A DNA stretch of 64,000 bases from Xanthomonas hortorum pv. cynarae (GCF_002939985.1 NZ_MDFM01000001.1:1-64000); one strand, 5' to 3'. Positions 45,212 to 53,664 are shown, numbered from the stretch's first letter. A program made the numbers and translations. The notes: a model not told the origin generated them from the sequence alone.

Positions 45212-45685
45212 TCAGAGTTCTTCGGTCAGCGCGGTGTCTGCCACGCCGGCCCGTTCCAGTGCGGCGCTGGCGTTTAATTTGCACAGCAGGCGCAGCAGTG
45301 TTTGTCGCTCGGAGGCCTGCAGATCGCTGCAGGTGCGCTCGACCGCGCGGGCCAGGCAGGCCTGCGCCATGGCAAGCGTGCGTTCGCCCGATGGCGTGAG
45401 GTACAGGCCCTTGCTGCGCCGATCGCGGCCGGCCAGGCGTTCGATCAGGCCTTGCTCGGCCAGGAGGTTGGCGATCTTCATACCGGCGGCGCGATTGACC
45501 AGCAGGCGGTTACCGAGTTCGGTCTGGTCGCAGCCGGGCTGGTCGCGGATATGGATCAATGCGGTGACGCGCGCCGGGGTGAGCTGCAGCTCGGCCAGCT
45601 CCTGGCGCGCGGCATGGCTGGACGCCAATGCGGCCAGTTGCAGTTGGTAGCCAAGGTCTGCGGCAAGTGCCAGGCGAGCGGTCAT
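45212..45685 (-). CDS. MarR-family repressor of the hydroxycinnamate operon
   Basis: A 157-residue winged-helix regulator (LTPARVTALIHIRDQPGCDQTELGN, RAAGMKIANLLAEQGLIERL, wing RDRRSKGLYLTPSG). The ATG at 45685 is chosen; the open frame extends 12 bases to a TTG. Hydroxycinnamate operons of many proteobacteria are repressed by such MarR proteins (CouR, FerR, HcaR) that release DNA on binding hydroxycinnamoyl-CoA. A perfect palindrome just upstream is the likely operator, implying autoregulation. Confidence 0.88.
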   Translation of the reverse strand: MTARLALAADLGYQLQLAALASSHAARQELAELQLTPARVTALIHIRDQPGCDQTELGNRLLVNRAAGMKIANLLAEQGLIERLAGRDRRSKGLYLTPSGERTLAMAQACLARAVERTCSDLQASERQTLLRLLCKLNASAALERAGVADTALTEEL

Positions 45686-45697
45686 CGATCCATCCAA

Positions 45698-45718
45698 ATT
45701 GTATCCTTTAAATACAAT
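45698..45718. promoter_or_regulatory. Perfect palindromic operator upstream of the MarR gene
   Basis: ATTGTAT and ATACAAT face each other across a seven-base AT-rich spacer (CCTTTAA), starting 13 bases upstream of the MarR-type start. The composition is unusually AT-rich for this genome. Palindromes of this form are typical MarR sites, and binding here would block promoter or translation-start access for the whole operon. Confidence 0.75.
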
Positions 45719-45747
45719 CTAGCCGACCAAAGCGGGCGCCGCAAGAG

Positions 45748-46033
45748 GCAGATGCGACGACAAACGAAGCGTCGTGCGCGATGGCGTAGCGCCGGTGTGC
45801 TGGCACGCGTAGAGCGACTGATCTGTGGCCTGGCTGCAAGGTCCTTGCCCGCCCAGCATCGCGGGACATGCTGCAGGTACGTCCATCTAGGCGAATGCGA
45901 TGACAAACGAAGCGTGGTGCGCGATGGCGTAGCGCCGGTGTGTTGGCACGTGTAGAGCGACTGATCTGCAGGCTGGCTGCGGGGTCCTTGCCCGCCCACC
46001 ATCGTGGGACACGCCGCAAGTACGTCCGTGTAG
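45748..46033. repeat. Tandem duplication of a 143-base unit
   Basis: Two head-to-tail copies, 45748-45890 and 45891-46033. Shared stretches include ACAAACGAAGCGT, GCGCGATGGCGTAGCGCCGG and GTAGAGCGACTGATCTG. Each unit ends with one arm of the palindromic element described next. No gene is seen in the 572-base region from 45719 to 46290. Confidence 0.85.
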
Positions 46034-46090
46034 GCTCTTACGCGGCATCCATGCCGCGTAAGGTCCCGCGACGGTGGGCGGGCAAGGACC
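45983..46090. repeat. 108-base palindromic intergenic element, copy 1
   Basis: Outer arms begin GGTCCTTGCCCGCCCACC and end GGTGGGCGGGCAAGGACC; an inner hairpin contains TTACGCGGCATCCATGCCGC. The full element recurs inverted at 57035-57142, differing at about three positions by eye. It overlaps the second tandem unit. Confidence 0.88.
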
Positions 46091-46290
46091 AGTGGAGATG
46101 GTCGGTGGGCGTGGTTGCGAGCAGTGTGCGTTTTGCGGGCGTTCGATGAGGTACGGTCTGATCGGCCCTTTTCGATCCGAAGAATGTCACTTCCGTGTCC
46201 GACATCGGGCCAGTCGTCAACGAAGGCGCGTGTGGCCAACACTTGCAGCTATCGCTACGGCGTTTGGTAGGTTTTGTTGGTCGCTCTTGG

Positions 46291-46689
46291 TTACTGGATC
46301 AACCAGCCGGCGAGCTGTTCGCGAGTCAGGTGGCCGCTATGGCGCGTGTCTAGCGCATCGAATTCGTCGGCCAGCGCGGGGTTGGCCTGCGCTTCGGCGC
46401 GGCTGATGCTGCCGTCGCCATCGGTATCCATTGCCTGAAAGTCGATGCGGTAGCTGCCGACCACGCTGCTGGGTTGGATCGAACGCACGATCACGCTGGA
46501 TTCGCCGCGTGGGCGCTCCAACTGAGTCTGGTGGGTGACGTCGCCGCTGGATAGCGGCTGGGTGCGAATGACGTTGGGAACGTCGACCAGCGGCATGCTG
46601 CTGGCGGGTGTGGGTGTTTGTTGCGCGAAAGCGTTGCTGCCCAAAAGCAGCAAGATGGTCGTTACGGTGATGCGGGTGGTGATGGTCAT
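46291..46689 (-). CDS. Exported EF-hand protein
   Basis: A 132-residue protein with a signal peptide (cleavage near AFA, about 22), a non-descript middle and two C-terminal EF-hands. The first loop, DTDGDGSISRAE, is a complete calcium loop; the second, DTRHSGHLTREQ, retains the pattern but with His for some ligands and may be weak. GGGGGA precedes the ATG at 46689. Probably a periplasmic calcium-binding protein; role unknown. Confidence 0.82.
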   Translation of the reverse strand: MTITTRITVTTILLLLGSNAFAQQTPTPASSMPLVDVPNVIRTQPLSSGDVTHQTQLERPRGESSVIVRSIQPSSVVGSYRIDFQAMDTDGDGSISRAEAQANPALADEFDALDTRHSGHLTREQLAGWLIQ

Positions 46690-46833
46690 CAGATCCCCCT
46701 GATGTGGAACAGCTCGCAAGTCTAGAACGTGTGGCGCCCCTTGCGAGGATCTGCGTTGCTGATGAGCCATGATGCATGGCGTGTCGCCACGGTGATCGCA
46801 CGCCACCGAGTGACACGCCACTGTGCGTCCTAC

Positions 46834-47556
46834 TCAGCCAGGAATGAACGGAAACACGATCTTCAACAATCCCTTCAAGCCGCCCTCGGCGGTGCTGGCC
46901 ACGGCCTTGGCACCGAGACTGTTGAGTGCGCGCCGCACGTCTTCCCACCGCAGTTGCGCGATGTCCTTCTTCAACAGATCCCCCACTTCTTCAGCGGTGG
47001 GCGTGAGCTTTTGCAATTCACGCACGGTGGCCTGCGGATCCGGCTGCAGATAGCCCCAACGTTCGGCGATCTTCAGCAGCGTGTCGAAACGCACCGCAAC
47101 CACTTCGCGATTGCGCTCGTACACCGGCAGGGCGCCGACATCGAGAATGGCCTGCTCGAATTGCTGCGCATCGTCCGGGTGTTCGATACGCACGGCCAGA
47201 AATCCTTCCTTGCGGCTGCGTTCGCTGACGTGCTTGGTACCGGAGCGCAGATTGTCTTCGGTGAGCACGTTGGCGACGATGCGCTGCATCGCCGCGTCGC
47301 CCTCTTCGGGCACCAGCGAGCGCCAGCGCGCATAGCCGTCGCGGCGCAAGGCCTTGACCTTGGCCGAGGTCACCCGCAGGTGTAATGCGACCATCGCGTT
47401 GGAGCTGTTGCGCGAGATGGCGCCGTCGCGTTCTAGCAGCACGAAGATCAGCAATTCCAGATCGCGCTTGGTCAGCGACTGGAAACCCTGCAGCAGGGTC
47501 AGGCGCAGGAATTCGTTGCCGAAGGCGGCTGCGTCCTTGAGTTCGATCGGTTGCAT
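46834..47556 (-). CDS. Unrecognised 240-residue protein
   Basis: No family was recognised. From the ATG at 47556 it begins MQPIELKDAAAFGNEFLRL and is soluble and charged for most of its length, with helix-forming text FQSLTKRDLELLIFVLLERD resembling a DNA-binding or adaptor helical domain, then KVKALRRDGYARWRSL. A second portion (about 105-165) looks like a small mixed fold. The C-terminal 20 residues are hydrophobic (GGLKGLLKIVFPFIPG), possibly amphipathic or membrane-seeking. No partner gene; neighbours are the EF-hand protein and an SMP-30-like gene on the same strand. Confidence 0.7.
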   Translation of the reverse strand: MQPIELKDAAAFGNEFLRLTLLQGFQSLTKRDLELLIFVLLERDGAISRNSSNAMVALHLRVTSAKVKALRRDGYARWRSLVPEEGDAAMQRIVANVLTEDNLRSGTKHVSERSRKEGFLAVRIEHPDDAQQFEQAILDVGALPVYERNREVVAVRFDTLLKIAERWGYLQPDPQATVRELQKLTPTAEEVGDLLKKDIAQLRWEDVRRALNSLGAKAVASTAEGGLKGLLKIVFPFIPG

Positions 47557-47638
47557 GGGGGAGTCCTCTACAGGTGATCTGCAGGATGCCAGGACGCTGT
47601 TGCGCGACCTGAGAACCAATGCGACGCGGGCAGCAGTT

Positions 47639-48541
47639 TCAGCGTCCGGTTTCGCGCCCCGGGCGATCGGATCTGAACGTTTCAACTGCGCCGCGATCCT
47701 GCAAGGTGACGAACACCTGTTTGCCATCTTTGCCGCCGAACGCGACATTGCTGGCCTTGCGGCCTTTCAGTGCGACGGTACGCAGCAACTTGCCCTGTGG
47801 CGAGACCACCGCAATCTGCCCGGCGTCGTAGCGGCCGATATAGAGATTGCCGTCAGCATCGCAGCGCATCCCGTCCATGCCGAAGTCGGGGAATTGGATC
47901 AGCAGGCGTTTGTTGCGCAATGCGCCGTCGACGCGGTCGTACACCCACACTTTGCGCGACATGCTTTCGTTGACGTACAGATGCTTGCCGTCGGGGCTGA
48001 TATCCAGCCCGTTGGGAGTGGTCATGCCGGCTTCCAGTAATTGCACTACGCCCTCGCGACTGATCTGCCACAGGCGCCCGCTGTTGTCCTTCCAGTTCGG
48101 GTCGCTTGCATAGAAGCTGCCATCGGGTGCGAGTGCCAGATCGTTGGGGCCATCGGCATCGGGCAGCGCGGCGAAGGTGCTCACTGCGCGCGTTTGCATG
48201 TTCACTTGCAGAATCTTGTGGCCGGTGTAATCGGCCACATACATCGCGCCGTCGCGGAAGCGGATGCCGTTGCCGGTGCTGCCTTCGGGCAAGGTCACAA
48301 AGACCTCAGGTGTTGCGCTGCCATCGGCGTGCAAGGCGATGCGCGCGATGGTGCCGTCCTTGCCCAGATTCACTGCATAGAGCGCGCCGTCTGGCCCGGC
48401 TGCTGGACCCTCGGCGTTATGCGTGAAGGCGCCATCGCCGATCAGGTCGCGCGCAACGAAGGGCGCATCGGCGGCAATCGCCAGCGAGCTGGACAACAGC
48501 AACGCCAAGGGAAGGAAACGACGGCGTGCGACAGCGATCAT
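47639..48541 (-). CDS. SMP-30/gluconolactonase-like beta-propeller, exported
   Basis: A 300-residue protein with an N-terminal signal (RRRFLPLALLLSSSLAIAA) and a six-bladed propeller: EGPAAGPDGALYAVN, GIRFRDGAMYVADYTGHK, NDLALAPDGSFYASDPNW, TTPNGLDISPDGKHLYVNE and MDGMRCDADGNLYIGRY. The conserved acidic and Asn/Asp metal ligands at the blade starts are present. Likely a periplasmic lactonase on a sugar lactone. It faces away from the Gfo/Idh/MocA gene (divergent pair). Confidence 0.87.
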   Translation of the reverse strand: MIAVARRRFLPLALLLSSSLAIAADAPFVARDLIGDGAFTHNAEGPAAGPDGALYAVNLGKDGTIARIALHADGSATPEVFVTLPEGSTGNGIRFRDGAMYVADYTGHKILQVNMQTRAVSTFAALPDADGPNDLALAPDGSFYASDPNWKDNSGRLWQISREGVVQLLEAGMTTPNGLDISPDGKHLYVNESMSRKVWVYDRVDGALRNKRLLIQFPDFGMDGMRCDADGNLYIGRYDAGQIAVVSPQGKLLRTVALKGRKASNVAFGGKDGKQVFVTLQDRGAVETFRSDRPGRETGR

Positions 48542-48804
48542 GCGGCATGCTCCGGATGGGATCGTTGGCAGTGTGCCAGAACGTGCGCAGCGACCATGGC
48601 GGTGATCACGCACGATCAAGTAAGGTGCCCGGGCAGCATTGGCCGACGGCGACCAGTTTCACGATGGCGCCCACCTTCGGGTGGCGCGATTGGGACGCGG
48701 TGCGGCATGTCCCCACTGGCACTCCGGTTTGGGTGCGTCGTCGTCAGATGACGATTGCGCGCGCTGGCTGTGTCAGCCGCTCTCATCTTGCGAAGGAGGT
48801 TTGC

Positions 48805-49914
48805 ATGTCCGTGGAATCGATCACACGTCGCCGTTTGCTCGCCGCTTTCGGCAGTGCAGGCATTCTGCTTGCTGCGCCTGGCTGGGCATTGCCGAAGAAA
48901 ACCCCTGGAAAACCGCTGAATGTAGCGTTGGCCGGTCTGGGCAGTTATGCCAGCGAGCAACTTGCGCCGGGCCTGGCCTTGACCAAGCATTGCAAGCTGG
49001 CCGGTATCGTTACCGGCACACCGTCGAAGATTCCGCAGTGGCAGTCCAAGTACGGCATTGCCGACCGCAACGTCTACAACTACGAGAACTTCGATCGTAT
49101 CGCCGACAACGACGAGATCGATGTGGTGTACATCGTCACGCCAACCCATCTGCATGCGCCGCTGACCCTGCGCGCGGCGGCGGCCGGCAAGCATGTGTGG
49201 TGCGAAAAGCCGATGGCGATGCACGCCGGCGAATGCGAGGCCATGATCAAGGCCTGCAAGCGTAACAAGGTGGCATTGACGATCGGCTACCGCATGCAGC
49301 ACGAACCCAATACGCGTCGCCTGATTGCGATGGCCAGCGAAAAGCCGTTCGGTGCGATGCAGCGTGTGCGTGCCGAGGCCGGTTACAACGGTTATCACGA
49401 TGCGACCAAGGCCGACCGTCCGTGGCGGTTGCGTTCGCAATTCGGCGGCGGTGCCATGTACGACATGGGCGTGTATCCGCTCAATGCCGCGCGCTACACG
49501 GTGGGCACCGAACCACTGGCGGTGACGGCCAAGCGCTGGACCGATCGTCCCGACCTGTTCGACGAAGTCGACGAGCATATGGACTTCACGCTTGAATTTC
49601 CCAATTCAGTGCGCGCCGAGTGCAAGACCAGCTTCGGCAAAAACATGAATGTGCTGCGCGCCGAGTGTGAGCGCGGCTGGTACGAGCTGTCGCCGTTCCA
49701 GAGCTATCAGGGCGTGACCGGCAAGGCCAGCGATGGACGCGTGTTCGACGCCAAGGTGCCGCACCAGCAGGCGTTGCAGATGGACGAAGACGCGCTGGCG
49801 ATCATCAACGGCACACCGCTGCGTACGCCCGGCGAAGAAGGCCTGGGCGACATCCGCATTGTCGATGCGATTTACCGCTCGGCACGCGAGGGCAGCAAGC
49901 GGATCGTGCTGTGA
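48805..49914 (+). CDS. Gfo/Idh/MocA-family oxidoreductase with Tat signal
   Basis: A 369-residue oxidoreductase resembling periplasmic glucose-fructose oxidoreductase. ITRRRLLAAFGSAGILLA is a Tat-like leader, so the cofactor would be bound before export. Rossmann fold: VALAGLGSYASEQLAPGL; substrate/cofactor motif WCEKPMAMHAGECEAM; catalytic region GGGAMYDMGVYPLNAARYTVG. AAGGAGGT precedes the ATG at 48805. Divergent from the lactonase-like gene: an exported dehydrogenase and lactonase would be a natural pair for sugar oxidation. Confidence 0.9.
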   Translation: MSVESITRRRLLAAFGSAGILLAAPGWALPKKTPGKPLNVALAGLGSYASEQLAPGLALTKHCKLAGIVTGTPSKIPQWQSKYGIADRNVYNYENFDRIADNDEIDVVYIVTPTHLHAPLTLRAAAAGKHVWCEKPMAMHAGECEAMIKACKRNKVALTIGYRMQHEPNTRRLIAMASEKPFGAMQRVRAEAGYNGYHDATKADRPWRLRSQFGGGAMYDMGVYPLNAARYTVGTEPLAVTAKRWTDRPDLFDEVDEHMDFTLEFPNSVRAECKTSFGKNMNVLRAECERGWYELSPFQSYQGVTGKASDGRVFDAKVPHQQALQMDEDALAIINGTPLRTPGEEGLGDIRIVDAIYRSAREGSKRIVL

Positions 49915-49964
49915 TCGCGCCTCGCTTCGTCAATCGACGGGGCAGGCCCGCCCGAGCCATGCGA

Positions 49965-49988
49965 GCAGGCTGGCGCGCACCAGCCTGC
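49965..49988. terminator. Stem-loop downstream of the Gfo/Idh/MocA gene
   Basis: GCAGGCTGG and CCAGCCTGC form a perfect nine-base stem around CGCGCA. No T-tract follows, so it may be a processing or pause structure. The same 264-base spacer ends in short AATCCCC repeats (about 50153-50175); no gene was seen. Confidence 0.5.
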
Positions 49989-50178
49989 CACGATGACGTA
50001 CCACAGGCCGTGCAGTCCACTAACGGAGCGGCTGCCCAGCAATCGCGTCGGACTGCCAACACTGCGACTGCGCGCGGGTGAAACATCACATCAAGCCACG
50101 CGAATGCTCGCCAGCGCCCAAAGCAATGACGCCACCAATCCCCCGCTTTTACGAATCCCCAATCCCCAATCCCAGCTC

Positions 50179-51222
50179 TCAGCCCCGCATCGCCAGCACC
50201 GTGATCTCTTCGCGATCGTGATACAGCTGCTTGGCGCGCACGATCAGCGATTTCTCGGACTGTTGCTCGAACAGATCCAGACACAGGCGGGTTTCGTCCC
50301 AGCGCTTTTTCATCGGCAGCTTGAGGTTGAAGATGGTGTTGCGGCACCAGCCTTCGCGGATCCAGGTGGCCATGCGTTCTGCGACGCGACGCGGTTGCTC
50401 GACCATGTCGCAGACCATCCAGTCCAGCGGCTGCGCAGGCTTCCAATGAAACCCGTCGGCGCGCAGATGCTCGACCAGACCGGTTTCCAGGACATGCTCG
50501 CGTAACGGGCCGTTGTCGACGCTGGTGACATGCACGTGCTGGCGCGTGAGCACCCACGTCCAGCCGCCAGGCGCCGCGCCCAGATCGGCCGCGCGCATGC
50601 CTGGCTTGACCAGCGCTTCGCGTTCTTCGGGTGTGAGCAGGGTGAGCAGTGCTTCGTCGAGCTTGAGCGCCGAGCGCGACGGCGCCTCTGGCAGTAGTTT
50701 CAGGCGCGGGATGCCCAGCGGCCACGGCGCGCTGTCGGCGCTGTCGGCCACTGCCAGCAAGGCGTGGTCGCCATCGAGAAAACAGATATGCAACCGTGCC
50801 TGGCGCGGCTGCGGTTTGTCGGTGAGCAGGCCGGCCTTGCGCAAGGCCGGACGCAGCGCATTGCCGAAGCTGCGTGCCAGCCCTGCCAGCGGCTTGCCGG
50901 CATCCGAATCCGGGTGTTCCACCCACAGATCGCCGAAGCGCGGCTGGCCTTCCAACGCGGCCAGGATCGGCGTGATGCGGTCCTTGGGATCGATGCCTTT
51001 GAGCTCGGCAATCACCACCAGTTTCTGCCGCGCGAAGATCAGCTCGCGCCAGTGCAGCTTTGCAGCCAGTTGTGCGGCTTCATCGCAGACGAATAGCACA
51101 TAGCCGTCGTTGCGTTGCGTGCGCGCATAGCCGGCGATGCCGACGAATGCGGCGCGCGCGCTCAACTCGGCGGCCAGCTCTGGCTCGAAGCCCTGGCGGC
51201 AATAACACAGCAGCCCGCTCAT
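50179..51222 (-). CDS. rlmM: 23S rRNA C2498 2'-O-ribose methyltransferase
   Basis: SAM-dependent rRNA methyltransferase of 347 residues. An N-terminal THUMP-like domain (GLLCYCRQGFEPELAAEL) is followed by an RFM catalytic domain: ADLGAAPGGWTWVL (SAM), DWMVCDMVEQP, and a late LKLPMKKRWDE with the catalytic Lys. The short family length and the start MSGLLCYCR are diagnostic. Formerly ygdE. Confidence 0.95.
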   Translation of the reverse strand: MSGLLCYCRQGFEPELAAELSARAAFVGIAGYARTQRNDGYVLFVCDEAAQLAAKLHWRELIFARQKLVVIAELKGIDPKDRITPILAALEGQPRFGDLWVEHPDSDAGKPLAGLARSFGNALRPALRKAGLLTDKPQPRQARLHICFLDGDHALLAVADSADSAPWPLGIPRLKLLPEAPSRSALKLDEALLTLLTPEEREALVKPGMRAADLGAAPGGWTWVLTRQHVHVTSVDNGPLREHVLETGLVEHLRADGFHWKPAQPLDWMVCDMVEQPRRVAERMATWIREGWCRNTIFNLKLPMKKRWDETRLCLDLFEQQSEKSLIVRAKQLYHDREEITVLAMRG

Positions 51223-51258
51223 CGCAGTGCCTGGCGTGCGCGATCGCTGCGTGGCAGA

Positions 51259-51819
51259 TCAATAATGGTCACCGCCGCCCTCGCCATAGTTGCGCAGCAC
51301 CGCACACGCCTGTTCACGGTGCACGTCGCGCACCACCTCGATGCCGCGGCGGGTAAGTTCGCCCACCCAATCGGCGGGCAGCGGGCCTTCGTCGAATTCG
51401 GTCAATGCCATCACGTCTTCGGCGCGTGCGCCGATCAGCAGACGATCGATGCCGGCCCACACGGTGGCGCCGTAGCACTGGCAGCACGGCTGCGCAGAGG
51501 TGGCCAGCGTCACCGGCGACAGCACATCGTTCAGGCGCGGCGTCTGCAGGCGCTGCTGCGCGAGCATGTAGGCCATGTTTTCGGCATGCGCCAGCGAAGT
51601 GGTCTGCGGCACCACGCGGTTCACTGCTGCGGCGATGATGCGGTTGTCCGGGCCGAACACGACCGCGCCGAACGGGCCGCCGCTGCGTTCCTGCACGTTC
51701 ATCCGCGACAGCTCGATCGCTAGCGCCACCTTGTCTTCGTCGCTGGGATAGGCGCGGCTGTCGTCGACATGCGCGTGGATCCAATCGGGCAGCGTGAGGT
51801 GGACTTGCGCGTAAAGCAT
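51259..51819 (-). CDS. Nucleoside/cytosine deaminase-family protein
   Basis: Zinc deaminase of 186 residues. The zinc site is HAEN (His ligand and proton-shuttle Glu) with the two cysteines in QPCCQCYGA. The start GGPFGAVVFGPDN is common to guanine/nucleoside deaminases and TadA relatives; size and wording favour a guanine deaminase-like enzyme. Its ATG at 51819 shares a base with the stop of the upstream lipoprotein gene. Confidence 0.87.
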   Translation of the reverse strand: MLYAQVHLTLPDWIHAHVDDSRAYPSDEDKVALAIELSRMNVQERSGGPFGAVVFGPDNRIIAAAVNRVVPQTTSLAHAENMAYMLAQQRLQTPRLNDVLSPVTLATSAQPCCQCYGATVWAGIDRLLIGARAEDVMALTEFDEGPLPADWVGELTRRGIEVVRDVHREQACAVLRNYGEGGGDHY

Positions 51820-52247
51820 CAGTGGACCGTTTCGGTAGAGGGGGGAGCGGGGCGCAGTGTATCGGCCTGCGCGTCCTTTGCGGCACATTGCCCGGCCACG
51901 CACTGGCAGGCGCTGATCTCGCGGAAGCCGCACACGCTCATCATGCCGCTGGCCTGGCACTGCGCCAGTACGCCCTTGGGGTCGGTGGCGCTGTTGACGT
52001 TGACGCAGGCTGGAAAAGCGCCACAGCAGTTGCCGACGTCTTTCACCGTGCAATCAGCATCGGTGCGGCAGGTGGTGGTGACGACGATGGGTTTGCCGGT
52101 TGCCTGGCCGGTCGCCGGCCCACTTGCCGAGCCGGTCTCCGGAGGCGGCGTGGCCGTATCGGTCGGGGGGGCGGCCACGCAGCCGATCGAGACAAGACAG
52201 GCCAGCAGCAATATCGTGCTCAGACACCGGGACAAAAGACGGGACAT
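51819..52247 (-). CDS. Cysteine-rich lipoprotein
   Basis: A 142-residue predicted lipoprotein of no recognised family. The lipobox LVSIGC gives a lipidated Cys23; a Thr/Pro/Gly-rich linker of about 30 residues follows. The compact domain from CRTDADC to CQCVAGQCAA holds ten cysteines (including a CC pair), the pattern of a disulfide-knotted module. Coupled to the deaminase gene by a one-base overlap, odd for an envelope protein next to a cytosolic enzyme. Confidence 0.75.
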   Translation of the reverse strand: MSRLLSRCLSTILLLACLVSIGCVAAPPTDTATPPPETGSASGPATGQATGKPIVVTTTCRTDADCTVKDVGNCCGAFPACVNVNSATDPKGVLAQCQASGMMSVCGFREISACQCVAGQCAAKDAQADTLRPAPPSTETVH

Positions 52248-52422
52248 GTGGCCGCTCCGATCAGGACAGGTGAGCTGCCATGGTAAGCCCCTGATGTGCG
52301 GAGTGCTGCAAAGCCTGGGTCACCTGCAGAAGACCAGGTGATCCAGGTCTTGCGACCTTTGCGGCCGACGGCGCTGGCTGCGGCGTATCGCATGCCGATA
52401 AACGCCTGCAACTGCAGTGCAG

Positions 52423-52674
52423 TCAACGATGTCTGCGCAGTGCGGAGTTGCAGCGGGTGGCGAGGTCCAGTTGCTGCATGCTTTCATCGCGGCGATCGGT
52501 GGGCAGATCGTCATCTGGCGTATTCGGCAGCAGCGCGCAGAGCGCTTCTGCCGGGGTGACCGCGTTTGAGGTCGCCGGTGGCTGCGAGCAGGCCGCCAGG
52601 CCGACCGACAACGAAAAAACAGCGCTGCATAGCGTGTTCACACGTCTGCGCGAAGGCGGTTGTGGGAGGCACAT
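52423..52674 (-). CDS. Small putative lipoprotein
   Basis: An 83-residue frame with a signal-like N-terminus (RRRVNTLCSAVFSLSVGLAAC) whose LAAC forms a lipobox, and a short acidic mature part (NTPDDDLPTDRRDES). AGGA lies eight bases ahead of its ATG. Two cysteines in the mature part. No family recognised; coding status is probable rather than certain. Confidence 0.6.
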   Translation of the reverse strand: MCLPQPPSRRRVNTLCSAVFSLSVGLAACSQPPATSNAVTPAEALCALLPNTPDDDLPTDRRDESMQQLDLATRCNSALRRHR

Positions 52675-52734
52675 GGCGGTGTTCCTGAGGACACAGCCTG
52701 CAATCTAGGCGGATGCGCACGTGAGTTGCCGCCA

Positions 52735-53664
52735 TCATTTCGCTTCCGCATGCAGTGCTGCGCACCACAACACGCCGACCAGCAAACAGGCGATGGCGGC
52801 CAGCTCCAATGGCGTGGGTAGGCGCATTTCCCAGGCAAAGCCGTACAGCAGCGCAAAGATCGTTTCGAACACGATCATCTGGCCGACCAGGGTCAGTGGC
52901 AACACGCGGCTGGCCCGGTTCCACAATGCGTTGCCGATCACCGAGGCCAGGATGCCCAGCAACAGCGAAATGCCCCAGAAACTCGCCCATTCGATCGGCG
53001 CGTGCGTCGCGCTGCCGATCAGCGCGGCCGGCGCCAGCACCAGCGCCAGTGCACCGGTGACCACGCCGGTCAGCAGCGACCAATCGCCGCCGGACAGGTC
53101 CGGGCGCCGCCGCAGCCAGCGCGCATTGACGATCGAATAGGCCGACCACGATGCCAACGCACCGAATGCGCAGAGCAGGCCGGCAATGCGCGTGGCGCGA
53201 TCGCTGGCGTGCTGGCCGGAATCGTGTTGCAAGGTGTCCAGGGCCACCAGCGCCACGCCAATGACGCACAACAGGCACGGCGCAGCCAGGCGCCGCAATT
53301 GCACTGCGCCGGCGGCACGCGTGCCGATCACGGTGACCACCACCGGCAACAGGCCGATGATCAGCGCGGTGGCCGCACTGCCGGCCCATTGCACTGCGCT
53401 GCCGAGCAGCACGTAATAGATCAGATTGCCCAACAAGCTCAGACGCACCAGCGCCCACCACTCGGCGCGCCCCATCCGCGCAGCGGTCTGGCGCGCGCGC
53501 GGTGCCAGCACCAACGCCGCCACCGCGCCGTACGACAGATAGCGTGCCACGGCCAGTTGCAACGGCGTAAATGCCGCCAGCAATTGCGGTGCCAGGAATA
53601 CCAATCCCCACAGCGCGCCTGCACCGATCCCGCAGGCGACACCCACCATCAAGCGCTCACGCAT
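52735..53664 (-). CDS. EamA/DMT-family transporter
   Basis: Inner-membrane protein of 309 residues with about ten transmembrane helices in two EamA repeats. The first repeat holds LWGLVFLAPQLL and AVARYLSYGAVAALVL; the second ASWSAYSIVNARWL and VIGNALWNRASRVLPLTLVGQ. Drug/metabolite transporters export amino acids, drugs or other metabolites; no specificity is evident. It stands alone between two small lipoproteins and glnS. Confidence 0.88.
   Translation of the reverse strand: MRERLMVGVACGIGAGALWGLVFLAPQLLAAFTPLQLAVARYLSYGAVAALVLAPRARQTAARMGRAEWWALVRLSLLGNLIYYVLLGSAVQWAGSAATALIIGLLPVVVTVIGTRAAGAVQLRRLAAPCLLCVIGVALVALDTLQHDSGQHASDRATRIAGLLCAFGALASWSAYSIVNARWLRRRPDLSGGDWSLLTGVVTGALALVLAPAALIGSATHAPIEWASFWGISLLLGILASVIGNALWNRASRVLPLTLVGQMIVFETIFALLYGFAWEMRLPTPLELAAIACLLVGVLWCAALHAEAK

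Noticed and set aside
45719-46290. CRISPR array
   Set aside because: Repeats are two long tandem units and a palindrome, without short direct repeats and unique spacers.
46834-47556. Assignment of the 240-residue protein to an antiphage defence system
   Set aside because: No partner gene and no recognised domain; kept only as a speculative finding.
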